A stretch of 64,000 nt of DNA from Arctopsyche grandis (GCF_051622035.1 NC_135361.1:27521205-27585204); one strand, 5' to 3'; shown: positions 23,729 through 34,897, counted from the stretch's first letter. Numbers and translations: made by a program. The notes: generated from the letters alone by a model not told the origin.

Positions 23729-26727
23729 AATTTTTTTTGCCTTCTAGGGCTTCGCCCTCGGCGCCCCCCTGAGCCTTTGCCTTCTAGGGCTTCGCCCCTC
23801 CACGCCCCATGAGCAATTGCCGTTTAGGGCTTCGCCCCCATGATCAGTTGCCTTTTAGGGCTTCGCCCCTCCGCGCCCCCATGATTAAAAGCCGTCTAGG
23901 GCTTCGCCCCCCGCGCCCCAAAGGTTAATTGCCGTTTAGGGCTTCGCCCCCCTTAGTTAATGCCTTTTAGGGCTTCGCCCCTCCGCACCCCCATGATTAA
24001 ATGCCGTCTAGGGCTTCGCCCCCCTTAGTTAATGCCTTTTAGGGCTTCGCCCCCCGCGCCCCCAAGATTAATTGCCGTTTAGGGCTTCGCCCCCCTTAGT
24101 TAATGCCTTTTAGGGCTTCGCCCCTCCGCGCCCCCATGGTTAAATGCCGTCTAGGGCTTCGCCCCCATGATCAGTTGCCTTTTAGGGCTTCGCCCCCCGC
24201 GCCCCCAAGATTAATTGCCGTTTACGGCTTCGCCCCTCCGCGCCCCCATGATTAAATGCCGTCTAGGGCTTCGCCCCCATGATCAGTTGCCGATAAGGGC
24301 TTCGCCCCTCCACTTCCCCATGGTTAATTGCCGTCTAGGGCTTCGCCCCCCTTAACTAATGCCTTTTGGGGCTTCGCCCCTCCACGTCCCCATGATTAAA
24401 TGCCGTCCAAGGCTTCGCCCCCATGATCAGTTGCCTTTTAGGGCTTCGCCCCCCACGCCCCCAAGATTAATTGCCGTTTAGGGCTTCGCCCCCCTTAGTT
24501 AATGCCTTTTAGGGCTTCGCCCCTCCGCACCCCCATGATTAAATGCCGTCTAGGGCTTCGCCCCCCTTAGTTAATGCCTTTTAGGGCTTCGCCCCCCGCG
24601 ACCCCAAGATTAATTGCCGTTTAGGGCTTCGCCCCCCTTAGTTAATGCCTTTTAGGGCTTCGCCCCTCCGCGCCCCCATGGTTAAATGCCGTCTAGGGCT
24701 TCGCCCCCATGATCAGTTGCCTTTTAGGGCTTCGCCCCCCGCGCCCCCAAGATTAATTGCCGTTTAGGGCTTCGCCCCCCTTAGTTAATGCCTTTTAGGG
24801 CTTCGCCCCCCGCGCCCCCAAGATTAATTGCCGTTTAGGGCTTCGCCCCCCTTAGTTAATGCCTTTTAGGGCTTCGCCCCTCCGCGCCCCCATGATTAAA
24901 TGCCGTCTAAGGCTTCGCTCCCATGATCAGTTGCCTTTTAGGGCTTCGCCCCCCACGCCCCCAAGATTAATTGCCGTTTAGGGCTTCGCCCCCCTTAGTT
25001 AATGCCTTTTAGGGCTTCGCCCCTCCGCACCCCCATGATTAAATGCCGTCTAGGGCTTCGCCCCCCTTAGTTAATGCCTTTTAGGGCTTCGCCCCTCCGC
25101 GCCCCCATGGTTAAATGCCGTCTAGGGCTTCGCCCCCATGATCAGTTGCCTTTTAGGGCTTCGCCCCCCGCGCCCCCAAGATTAATTGCCGTTTAGGGCT
25201 TCGCCCCCCTTAGTTAATGCCTTTTAGGGCTTCGCCCCCCGCGCCCCCAAGATTAATTGCCGTTTAGGGCTTCGCCCCCCTTAGTTAATGCCTTTTAGGG
25301 CTTCGCCCCTCCGCGCCCCCATGATTAAATGCCGTCTAAGGCTTCGCTCCCATGATCAGTTGCCTTTTAGGGCTTCGCCCCCCACGCCCCCAAGATTAAT
25401 TGCCGTTTAGGGCTTCGCCCCCCTTAGTTAATGCCTTTTAGGGCTTCGCCCCTCCGCACCCCCATGATTAAATGCCGTCTAGGGCTTCGCCCCCCTTAGT
25501 TAATGCCTTTTAGGGCTTCGCCCCCCGCGACCCCAAGATTAATTGCCGTTTAGGGCTTCGCCCCCCTTAGTTAATGCCTTTTAGGGCTTCGCCCCTCCGC
25601 GCCCCCATGGTTAAATGCCGTCTAGGGCTTCGCCCCCATGATCAGTTGCCTTTTAGGGCTTCGCCCCCCGCGCCCCCAAGATTAATTGCCGTTTAGGGCT
25701 TCGCCCCCCTTAGTTAATGCCTTTTAGGGCTTCGCCCCTCCGCACCCCCATGATTAAATGCCGTCTAGGGCTTCGCCCCCCTTAGTTAATGCCTTTTAGG
25801 GCTTCGCCCCTCCGCGCCCCCATGGTTAAATGCCGTCTAGGGCTTCGCCCCCATGATCAGTTGCCTTTTAGGGCTTCGCCCCCCGCGCCCCCAAGATTAA
25901 TTGCCGTTTAGGGCTTCGCCCCCCTTAGTTAATGCCTTTTAGGGCTTCGCCCCCCGCGCCCCCAAGATTAATTGCCGTTTAGGGCTTCGCCCCCCTTAGT
26001 TAATGCCTTTTAGGGCTTCGCCCCTCCGCGCCCCCATGATTAAATGCCGTCTAAGGCTTCGCTCCCATGATCAGTTGCCTTTTAGGGCTTCGCCCCCCAC
26101 GCCCCCAAGATTAATTGCCGTTTAGGGCTTCGCCCCCCTTAGTTAATGCCTTTTAGGGCTTCGCCCCTCCGCACCCCCATGATTAAATGCCGTCTAGGGC
26201 TTCGCCCCCCTTAGTTAATGCCTTTTAGGGCTTCGCCCCCCGCGACCCCAAGATTAATTGCCGTTTAGGGCTTCGCCCCCCTTAGTTAATGCCTTTTAGG
26301 GCTTCGCCCCTCCGCGCCCCCATGGTTAAATGCCGTCTAAGGCTTCGCCCCCATGATCAGTTGCCTTTTAGGGCTTCGCCCCCCGCGCCCCCAAGATTAA
26401 TTGCCGTTTAGGGCTTCGCCCCCCTTAGTTAATGCCTTTTAGGGCTTCGCCCCTCCGCGCCCCCATGATTAAATGCCGTCTAAGGCTTCGCCCCCATGAT
26501 CAGTTGCCTTTTAGGGCTTCGCCCCCCGCGCCCCCAAGATTAATTGCCGTTTAGGGCTTCGCCCCCCTTAGTTAATGCCTTTTAGGGCTTCGCCCCTCCG
26601 CGCCCCCATGATTAAATGCCGTCTAAGGCTTCGCCCCCATGATCAGTTGCCTTTTAGGGCTTCGCCCCTCCGCGCCCCCATGATTAATTGCCGTCTAGGG
26701 CTTCGCCCCCCTTAGTTAATGCCTATT
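23729..26727 (+). repeat. Hairpin minisatellite, 3.0-kb array with higher-order repeats
   Basis: Same 31/41-bp units as block 1. Diagnostic variants recur at larger spacing: CGCGACCCC at about 24597, 25527 and 26241, and GGCTTCGCTCCCATG at about 24912, 25340 and 26058. Blocks of several hundred bp (about 714 and 930 bp spacing) have therefore been duplicated. The TTAACTAATGCC variant at about 24351 is the uninterrupted counterpart of the LINE insertion site at 29854-32907. Confidence 0.9.
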
Positions 26728-27197
26728 AGGGCTTGCGCCCCATGAGGCTGGGCCCCCCGGGCCCCCTTCGGGGCCCCACGGGGCTGCGCCCCTTGTGGCG
26801 CCCCCTTTTGAGCCCCATGGGGCTGCGCCCCATGAGGCTGGGCCCCCCGGGCCCCCTTCGGGGCCCCACGGGGCTGCGCCCCTTGTGGCGCCCCCTTTTG
26901 AGCCCCATGGGGCTGCGCCCCTTGTGGCGCCCCCTTTTGAGCCTCATGGGGCTGCGCCCCATGAGGCTGGGCCCCCCGGGCCCCCTTCGGGGCCCCACGG
27001 GGCTGCGCCCCTTGTGGCGCCCCCTTTTGAGCCCCATGGGGCTGCGCCCCATGAGGCTGGGCCCCCCGCGCCCCCTTCGGGGCTTCACGGGGCTGCGCCC
27101 CTTGTGGCACCCCCTTTTGATCCCCATGGGGCTGCGCCCCATGAGGCTGGGGCCCCACGGGGCTGCGCCCCTTGTGGCGCCCCTGGCGGGGCCCCAT
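26728..27197 (+). repeat. 90-bp GC-rich repeat, about five units
   Basis: CATGAGGCTG recurs at 26741 and 26831, giving a 90-bp period, with one shortened unit. The unit can be laid out as 15-bp steps of ATGGGGCTGCGCCCC type. Overlapping open frames of 134-188 codons on both strands are repeat artefacts. Confidence 0.85.
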
Positions 27198-27834
27198 GAA
27201 ACTACTCGCCTTGCGCCCCCGCGGGGGTGAATCCATTGAATCGAAAAAAACAAATCGGCGCCCATGGATCGAAAAAAAAAAAATCGAATCACGTGTTCGA
27301 TGACGTCACCGATCTACGGACGACGACGACGACCAAGGATACATACATACATATATACAAAGTCTCTTTCCAAATTATAGATTAGATTATATTATTCCAT
27401 ATCAAGAAATGTCAATTTTACTATTAATTTTGGATTAATATTAAATTACGTTTACAATAAATACGACGTAATATATAATTATTTTTTTATATTTCTTAAA
27501 ATCAGAACCTAATGCCATTGTGGCGCATTAGGTTCTTCCTGTAATGCCACAATGGTCCAAAACTATTAAACTAATAAATAAATAAATAATACATCGTATT
27601 TAGGAATATAGTATGTACTTATTGAATAAAATTTGATTTTTTTTTTTTTTTTATCACTAATATCAAACCTTCATTTCATACTGATTGCACGCCACTGCAT
27701 GACGATAAAGAATATAAATTTACTAATCATATCAGTGTTCAGTACTGTTTTTGAAACGTGAGTGAGATCATCTTATCAACATTTTAAGGTAAAGGATTAA
27801 ACATCAAAAAATTAAACATCTATGCATAAAAAAC

Positions 27835-28031
27835 GGTTCGATGATGATTGCCCACAAAGCGCTCGCCCAAAGGTCACTAAAATCTCTATCATCTGGCGGT
27901 CGAAAAGTCCATCATTCTAACGATAACTATCATACTAACGAGAACTCGAGTGCCAAATATTCCTTATTCGCCATTGTCATGGCAAAAATTGTCTTCTGGG
28001 CGATCGCAATGTGCGTATTAATCCAATTACC
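27835..28031. mobile_element. MULE-type short element, family GGTTCGG, copy 1
   Basis: Starts GGTTCGATGATGATTGCC, ends CCAATTACC, and contains GTCACTAAAATCTC and GGGCGATCGCAATGTG. Same family as 34383-34579, 35134-35312 and 62228-62413; the 9-bp duplication is clear only for the last of these. Confidence 0.55.
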
Positions 28032-28294
28032 ACAAAATACCACAAATAAATATGTTAGAAATTAGTTTTAGTCCAAAGCTATCATGTTGAAAAATTAGTT
28101 TATTCCGAATTATTTTTCTTAAAATCAGTTAGGAAACGTTACAATTGTTAATTTATGTCCAGTTAGATTTTAAAATTAAAAAATTAGAACATTACTGATA
28201 ACATTGTGCTTCTGTTCATTGATATTTTTTTCGCTTTAAACCAAATAGTTGCGTTGTGAATGCTTATCAAAAACTATAGCATTTCCCCTATAAT

Positions 28295-28349
28295 CAGTGG
28301 CGGCTCGTGCATAGGAACTGCGGCGCTGCAGCACCCCCAGAAAAATTAC
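28295..28349 (+). mobile_element. Truncated hAT-type MITE (left 55 bp only)
   Basis: CAGTGGCGGCTCGTGCATAG and onward is identical to the start of the complete element at 34843-35089. At 28350 the sequence switches to the 90-bp GC repeat, marking the duplication junction. Confidence 0.8.
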
Positions 28350-29092
28350 CCCCGGGCCCCCACGGGGCTGCGCCCCTTGTGGCGCCCCCTTTTGAGCCCC
28401 ATGGGGCTGCGCCCCATGAGGCTGGGCCCCCCGGGCCCCCTTCGGGGCCCCACGGGGCTGCGCCCCTTGTGGCGCCCCCTTTTGAGCCCCATGGGGCTGC
28501 GCCCCATGAGGCTGGGCCCCCCGGGCCCCCTTCGGGGCCCCACGGGGCTGCGCCCCTTGTAGCGCCCCCTTTTGAGCCTCATGGGGCTGCGCCCCATGAG
28601 GCTGGGCCCCCCGGGCCCCCTTCGGGGCCCCACGGGGCTGCGCCCCTTGTGGCGCCCCCTTTTGAGCCCCATGGGGCTGCGCCCCATGAGGCTGGGCCCC
28701 CCGCGCCCCCTTCGGGGCTTCACGGGGCTGCGCCCCTTGTGGCACCCCCTTTTGAGCCCCATGGGGCTGCGCCCCATGAGGCTGGGCCCCACGGGGCTGC
28801 GCCCCTTGTGGCGCCCCCTTTTGATCCCCATGGGGCTGCGCCCCATGAGGCTGGGGCCCCACGGGGCTGCGCCCCTATTGGCGCCCCTGGCGGGGCCCCA
28901 TTAAACTACTCGCCTTGCGCCCCCGCGGGGGTGAATCCATTGAATCGAAAAAAACAAATCGGCGCCCATGGATCGAAAAAAAAAAAAAAATCGAATCACG
29001 TGTTCGATGACGTCACCGATCTACGGACGACGACGACGACCAAGGATACATACATACATATATACAAAATCTCTTTCCAAATTATAGATTAG
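28350..29092 (+). mobile_element. 5'-truncated copy of the satellite-bearing element
   Basis: About six 90-bp units (28350-28890) followed by the fixed tail (28891-29092), without the 5' end. It directly follows the truncated hAT-type MITE and is directly followed by the 5' end of the next full copy at 29093. Open frames of 100-261 codons here are repeat artefacts. Confidence 0.75.
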
Positions 29093-29859
29093 ACTAGCTG
29101 TATTACCCGGCTTCGCTCAGTGTTTATAATATAAACCGCTTAAACATGACTAAGCTAATTTAATTAAAAAAAAAAAAAATTTAAAATAAATTTAAAAATT
29201 TAAAAAAAAAATAAAAAAAAAATCAAAAAAAAAAATAAAAAAAAATCAAAAAAAAATAAAAAAAAAATCAAAAAAAATTTTTAAAAAAATCAAAAAAAAA
29301 AAATCAAAATTTTTTTTTGCCTTCTAGGGCTTCGCCCTCGGCGCCCCCCTGAGCCTTTGCCTTCTAGGGCTTCGCCCCTCCACGCCCCATGAGCAATTGC
29401 CGTTTAGGGCTTCGCCCCCATGATCAGTTGCCTTTTAGGGCTTCGCCCCTCCGCGCCCCCATGATTAAAAGCCGTCTAGGGCTTCGCCCCCCTAAGTTAA
29501 TGCCTTTTAGGGCTTCGCCCCCCGCGCCCCAAAGGTTAATTGCCGTTTAGGGCTTCGCCCCCCTTAGTTAATGCCTTTTAGGGCTTCGCCCCTCCGCACC
29601 CCCATGATTAAATGCCGTCTAGGGCTTCGCCCCCCTTAGTTAATGCCTTTTAGGGCTTCGCCCCCCGCGCCCCTAAGATTAATTGCCGTTTAGGGCTTCG
29701 CCCCCCTTAGTTAATGCCTTTTAGGGCTTCGCCCCTCCGCGCCCCCATGATTAAATGCCGTCTAGGGCTTCGCCCCCATGATCAGTTGCCGATAAGGGCT
29801 TCGCCCCTCCACTTCCCCATGGTTAATTGCCGTCTAGGGCTTCGCCCCCCTTAACTAAT

Positions 29860-32800
29860 TTATTTATTTATTTATTTATATATATTTTAGCTATCAAGCT
29901 AATTTAAAAAAAAAATACATCTTAATTATTATACTTAACTCTAAAATTTATAATTAACTTATATGTACTGTCCCTCACAGAGGTGTCTCTTCGCACCTCG
30001 CAGGAATGCATCCATGTTTTTAGCAGACCTGACGCACTCAGGGAGGGCATTATACATGAGCACACCCCTGTGAAAAACACCCCCAGCCGTCTTATTCTTT
30101 CTTACTCTACTTACAACTAGTTTGTCCTTATTTCTAGTATAAAAACTATGTTTATCTCTATTCCTTATTATATAATCATCAAAATACTTAGGTAATAACT
30201 TATGATCTAACTTATAAACAAAAGACAATGTACTAATATTTAGACTAATTCTAATACTCATCCATCCTAATTCATCTAACATACTTCCAATACTCTTAAA
30301 TCTACTCACATTCAAAATAGCTCTCATAGCTTTATTCTGTATTTTTTGCATTTTTTCTAAATCTTGGCCACTAAACAAATTAAGCACAGTGGCACAATAA
30401 ACCACATGTGGCAAGACAATTGAATTAAACACTAAAATTTTACTTTTTTTACTTAAAATATTTCTTAATCTACATAATACACCAACTTTTCTAGCCATTT
30501 TTTTTATTATATAGTCAGCGTGCATTTTAAAATTTAGTCCTGAATCTATGTATACACCTAAGTATTTTATATTTTCAACTTTTTCAATTAACTTATCATT
30601 AATTCTAATTTCATTCAATATATTTTTATTTTTACCATTCAACCACATCATTTTTGTTTTATTCACATTCAACTTTAATTTATTTTCACACAACCAGTCA
30701 TTCACATAATTTAATTCTATATTTAAAATCTCAGACATTACATCAACATTCTTTCCAATTATATATATCAATGTATCATCTGCAAACAAATGTATTTTAC
30801 ACATCTTAATTACCTTAACAATATCGTTTATATATAATATAAATAATAAGGGTCCCAATTTGGACCCTTGCGGCACTCCATGAGGTGTTACATATTCAGA
30901 GGATAACACCTTATCAATTTTTACTCTTTGCCTTCTATTATTTAAGTATGATTGAAGCCACTTTAATACTATACCATTTATTCCTAACTTATATAATTTT
31001 TGTAATAAAATATTCCTATCTACTGTCTCGAACGCTCGCTTAAAATCTAGAAAAACTGCTCCAACAACCATGCTAGATTCATCCATCGTCTCCATCCAAT
31101 CAGAAACCACCAATTGGATAGCGGTTTCTGTTGAATGTTTCACTCTAAATCCAGACTGTTCCACAACCAAACAATCATTTATACTAATGAACTCTTTCAA
31201 TTGAATCATAACGATTTCCTCCAGCATCTTCTCAACAATCGGTAACATATTGATGGGCCTCATTTCACTGGCTTTATGTGTGCCCGTAACCTTTGGTACC
31301 GGTACAATAGTAGACACCTTCCATGCATCCGGGACGGATCCCACTTCTAACGATTCATTTATTAATTTCAGTAACTGAGGTCCAACCATATCCCAAGTGT
31401 TGATTAAAATATCTAGAGTCAATCCATCCATACTAGAAACTGATTTCATGCCCTTCAATACACCATTTAATCCCTCCATTTCCACTAATTTAAACCTTTC
31501 AAACTTATTTAAACCCAAGTTAATATCATCATTCACACTATTATGCCTTGTTTGTATTGAATTAACTATATCATTCACACTATTGATGTAAAACTCATTC
31601 AATCTTTCAACCATATCCTCTTTATCATTATATACTACTCCCTCGACTTCTAATTCATTCAAAGAAACATTTTTTCCCCCGGAAATCAAAGTTTTAATTA
31701 TTCGCCACATTTTTGTGGGATCTTTTTTTGCACCATCAATATTTCTTTCATGCCAATCCCTCTTCGCATTACGTAAAACATTCACACATTTATTCCTCTT
31801 TCTTTTATACTCTAACCAAGCCTTTTCTAATTGGATTCCATCCATAGCCTTAATAATTTTATATCTTTTATAACTAACATTCTTATCAACCAAGCTTTCC
31901 TTTACTTCCTTGGTAAACCAAGGTTTCAGCTTATGCTTATGCATGATTCTTGTGGTTTTTACGCATTTACTTTTAGAATATGTTATATTACGATACATTA
32001 TCTCCCACATTTCATTCACACTATCACCATCCTTTCCCCATACACACTCCTTTAACAATTCATTCATCAATTGATAATCAATGTTTTCTCTTTCAGTCAC
32101 CTGCATATTTTTAAGTCCTCCGTTACTAAACCGCTGTCCCAAAAACATGTTGACAATAGAATGGTCTCCTATTTTCGGTACATCTTTCACCTCACACCGC
32201 AGATCCATTATATTCGTTATAACCAAATCAATGAGAGAGCTTGATAAATTATTCACTCTCGTTGCTTCCGTCACTTTTTGTTTAAAACCCAATTCATTTA
32301 CCCAATTTCTCAACTTTTTTACATAAAATTCTTCTGTCTGTAACCAATTAAAATTCCAGTCCCCAAACATAATTATATTTTTACTCACATCTATACTTCT
32401 TTCACTCAATTCTTCTAAAAATTTAAGAAATCTTCCACTTCTACCATTCGGAGAGCGGTAAATTACTAGCAAAAACACAGTAACTCCATTCACAAGCAGA
32501 TCCACACCAATTGTCCAAAACTCACCATCAACCTTATTAACTATTACATTACCGTAACTTAAATCATCCCTTAAATACAATAGTACCCCACCCGTATGTC
32601 TAGAATTAGAGTCACATCTCAAAACACAATATCCATCTATATTCAGCTCAAAATCTTCAAAATCACTAGTTACATGCGTTTCACTTAAACCTATAAATAA
32701 TGGTTTTTGACTTACAGTTAAACTCCAAACCTCATCCTTGTGAGCAAAAAAACTTTGTACATTTATACCGATACCTTTTGGTGGTTGCTATATATTATTA

Positions 32801-32901
32801 TACTTAATTCTATTTCTCATTAATTCTATATTTCTTTTATATACACTGCACTTAGTGTCCAACGGTCCGTGATTTGTGTTCAAATTTAATTTTAATTTAT
32901 T
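29860..32901 (-). mobile_element. 5'-truncated CR1/Jockey-like LINE
   Basis: The insertion is on the - strand, with a (TAAA)n-type 3' tail (29860-29890) and the 5' truncation at 32901. It is flanked by ACTAAT on both sides (29854-29859, 32902-32907). The host is the minisatellite; the same minisatellite variant without the insertion is present at about 24340-24400. It carries one long ORF2-type reading frame, listed separately. Confidence 0.9.
29959..32785 (-). pseudogene. LINE ORF2: endonuclease plus reverse transcriptase, no intact start
   Basis: An open frame of about 940 codons runs from just after an in-frame TAG (32786-32788) to the stop at 29959. The N-terminal part is an apurinic-type endonuclease: GLSETH near the start, then FGDWNFNW and GDHSIV. 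The central part is the reverse transcriptase: QSGFR, FLDFKRAFETVD, GVPQGSKLGPLLF and the catalytic FADD. The C-terminal part has the PHVVYCATVLNL and YNALPECVR blocks typical of CR1/Jockey-group elements. No RNase H domain is seen. Coding continues upstream of the TAG in the same frame to the 5' truncation, so the TAG is a disabling mutation in a longer protein. There is no ATG near the start of the open part, so this copy is probably inactive although otherwise undamaged. Confidence 0.85.
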
Positions 32902-33905
32902 ACTAATGCCTTTTGGGGCTTCGCCCCTCCACGTCCCCATGATCAATTGCCGTCTAGGGCTTCGCCCCCCTAAGTTAATGCCTTTTAGGGCTTCGCCCCC
33001 CGCGCCCCCAAGATTAATTGCCGTTTAGGGCTTCGCCCCCCTTATTTAATGCCTTTTAGGGCTTCGCCCCTCCGCGCCCCCATGGTTAAATGCCGTTTAG
33101 GGCTTCGCCCCCATGATCAGTTGCCTTTTAGGGCTTCGCCCCTCCGCGCCCCCATGATTAAAAGCCGTCTAGGGCTTCGCCCCCCTAAGTTAATGCCTTT
33201 TAGGGCTTCGCCCCCCGCGCCCCCAAGATTAATTGCCGTTTAGGGCTTCGCCCCCCTTAGTTAATACCTTTTAGGGCTTCGCCCCTCCGCGCCCCCATGA
33301 TTAATTGCCGTCTAGGGCTTCGCCCCCCTTAGTTAATGCCTATTAGGGCTTGCGCCCCATGAGGCTGGGCCCCCCGGGCCCCCTTCGGGGCCCCACGGGG
33401 CTGCGCCCCTTGTGGCGCCCCCTTTTGAGCCCCATGGGGCTGCGCCCCATGAGGCTGGGCCCCACGGGGCTGCGCCCCTTGTGGCGCCCCCTTTTGAGCC
33501 CCATGGGGCTGCGCCCCATGAGGCTGGGCCCCCCCGGGGCCCCACGGGGCTGCGCCCCTCGTGGCGCCCCCTTTTGAGCCCCATGGGGCTGCGCCCCATG
33601 AGGCTGGGCCCCCCCGGGGCCCCACGGGGCTGCGCCCCTCGTGGCGCCCCCTTTTGAGCCCCATGGGGCTGCGCCCCATGAGGCTGGGCCCCCCGGGCCC
33701 CCTTCGGGGCCCCACGGGGCTGCGCCCCTTGTGGCGCCCCTGGCGGGACCCCATGAAGCTACTCGCCTTGCGCCCCCGCGGGGGTGAATCCATTGAATCG
33801 AAAAAAACAAATCGGCGCCCATGGATCGAAAAAAAAAAAAAAATCGAATCACGTGTTCGATGACGTCACCGATCTACGGACGACGACGATGACCAAGGAT
33901 ACATA

Positions 33906-34897
33906 CAAAGTCTCTTTCCAAATTATAGATTAGATTATATTATTCCATATCAAGAAATGTCAATTTTACTATTAATTTTGGATTAATATTAAATTACGTT
34001 TACAATAAATACGACGTAATATATAATTATTTTTTTATATTTCTTAAAATCAGAACCTAATGCCATTGTGGCGCATTAGGTTCTTCCTGTAATGCCACAA
34101 TGGTCCAAAACTATTAAACTAATAAATAAATAAATAATACATCGTATTTAGGAATATAGTATGTACTTATTGAATAAAATTTGATTTTTTTTTTTTTTTT
34201 ATCACTAATATCAAACCTTCATTTCATACTGATTGCACGCCACTGCATGACGATAAAGAATATAAATTTACTAATCATATCAGTGTTCAGTACTGTTTTT
34301 GAAACGTGAGTGAGATCATCTTATCAACATTTTAAGGTAAAGGATTAAACATCAAAAAATTAAACATCTATGCATAAAAAACGGTTCGATGATGATTGCC
34401 CACAAAGCGCTCGCCCAAAGGTCACTAAAATCTCTATCATCTGGCGGTCGAAAAGTCCATCATTCTAACGATAACTATCATACTAACGAGAACTCGAGTG
34501 CCAAATATTCCTTATTCGCCATTGTCATGGCAAAAATTGTCTTCTGGGCGATCGCAATGTGCGTATTAATCCAATTACCACAAAATACCACAAATAAATA
34601 TGTTAGAAATTAGTTTTAGTCCAAAGCTATCATGTTGAAAAATTAGTTTATTCCGAATTATTTTTCTTAAAATCAGTTAGGAAACGTTACAATTGTTAAT
34701 TTATGTCCAGTTAGATTTTAAAATTAAAAAATTAGAACATTACTGATAACATTGTGCTTCTGTTCATTGATATTTTTTTCGCTTTAAACCAAATAGTTGC
34801 GTTGTGAATGCTTATCAAAAACTATAGCATTTCCCCTATAATCAGTGGCGGCTCGTGCATAGGAACTGCGGCGCTGCAGCACCCCCAGAAAAATTAC
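33906..34897 (+). repeat. Segmental duplication, right copy
   Basis: Counterpart of 27358-28349 at a constant offset of 6548 bp. Here the sequence continues through the complete hAT-type MITE, so this side preserves the ancestral order at the right end. Confidence 0.85.
34383..34579. mobile_element. MULE-type short element, family GGTTCGG, copy 2
   Basis: Apparently identical to 27835-28031, as part of the segmental duplication. Confidence 0.55.

Larger units (their letters stand above)
22742..27378 (+). mobile_element. Satellite-bearing mobile element, copy 1 (4.6 kb)
   Basis: The element begins CTAGCTGTATTACCCGGC and about 60 bp of fixed 5' sequence (TATAAACCGCTTAAACATG). An A-rich tract follows (22803-22960), then a hairpin minisatellite, a 90-bp GC repeat, minisatellite again and 90-bp repeat again. 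The fixed 3' tail (27198-27378) includes AATCACGTGTTCGATGACGT, CGACGACGACGACC, CATACATACA and ACAAAGTCTCTTTCCAAATT. The same ends recur at 29093-33927, 60484-61801 and 21668-21735. It has no transposase, no terminal inverted repeats and no clear poly(A) tail, so its class is unknown. Size differences between copies come almost entirely from array length. The block 22956-23728 restarts at 23729, indicating an internal duplication. Confidence 0.7.
27358..28349 (+). repeat. Segmental duplication, left copy (offset 6548 bp)
   Basis: This about 990-bp stretch (end of the element tail, AT-rich flank, a MULE-type element and the first 55 bp of a hAT-type MITE) is repeated at 33906-34897 with no difference that I found, including a 16-T run. 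It contains an inverted repeat around 27505-27553 (AACCTAATGCCATTGTGG...). The 74-codon open frame at 27841-28065 lies in the MULE-type element and is not called. Confidence 0.85.
29093..33927 (+). mobile_element. Satellite-bearing mobile element, copy 2, interrupted by a LINE
   Basis: The fixed 5' end (CTAGCTGTATTACCCGGC) starts immediately after the tail of the preceding copy. Then come an A-rich tract (29165-29320), minisatellite (29318-29859), LINE (29860-32901), minisatellite (32902-33350), 90-bp repeats (33351-33755, with two shortened units) and the fixed 3' tail (33756-33927). GATTAG stands after both tails, compatible with insertion of this copy at the end of the earlier one; copy 1 (27373-27385) shows the uninterrupted sequence. 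Confidence 0.7.

Noticed and set aside
22961-26727. CRISPR-like regularly spaced repeat array
   Set aside because: Repeats are tandem 31/41-bp units with conserved spacers, in a eukaryotic genome, with no cas genes.
26712-27292. Overlapping 134-188 codon open frames on both strands (also at 23513-23812, 28236-29092, 33329-33863, 60471-61213)
   Set aside because: They follow a stop-free 90-bp or 15-bp GC-rich tandem repeat; the same segment is open in several frames and both strands, without splice sites or domains.
22742-27378. Helitron identity for the satellite-bearing element
   Set aside because: No 5' TC, no 3' CTRR with a preceding hairpin at the mapped end, and no Rep/helicase sequence.
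27841-28065. Identical 74-codon frames at 27841-28065 and 34389-34613
   Set aside because: Identity is due to the segmental duplication; the frame lies largely inside a MULE-type repeat that has no such frame in other copies.
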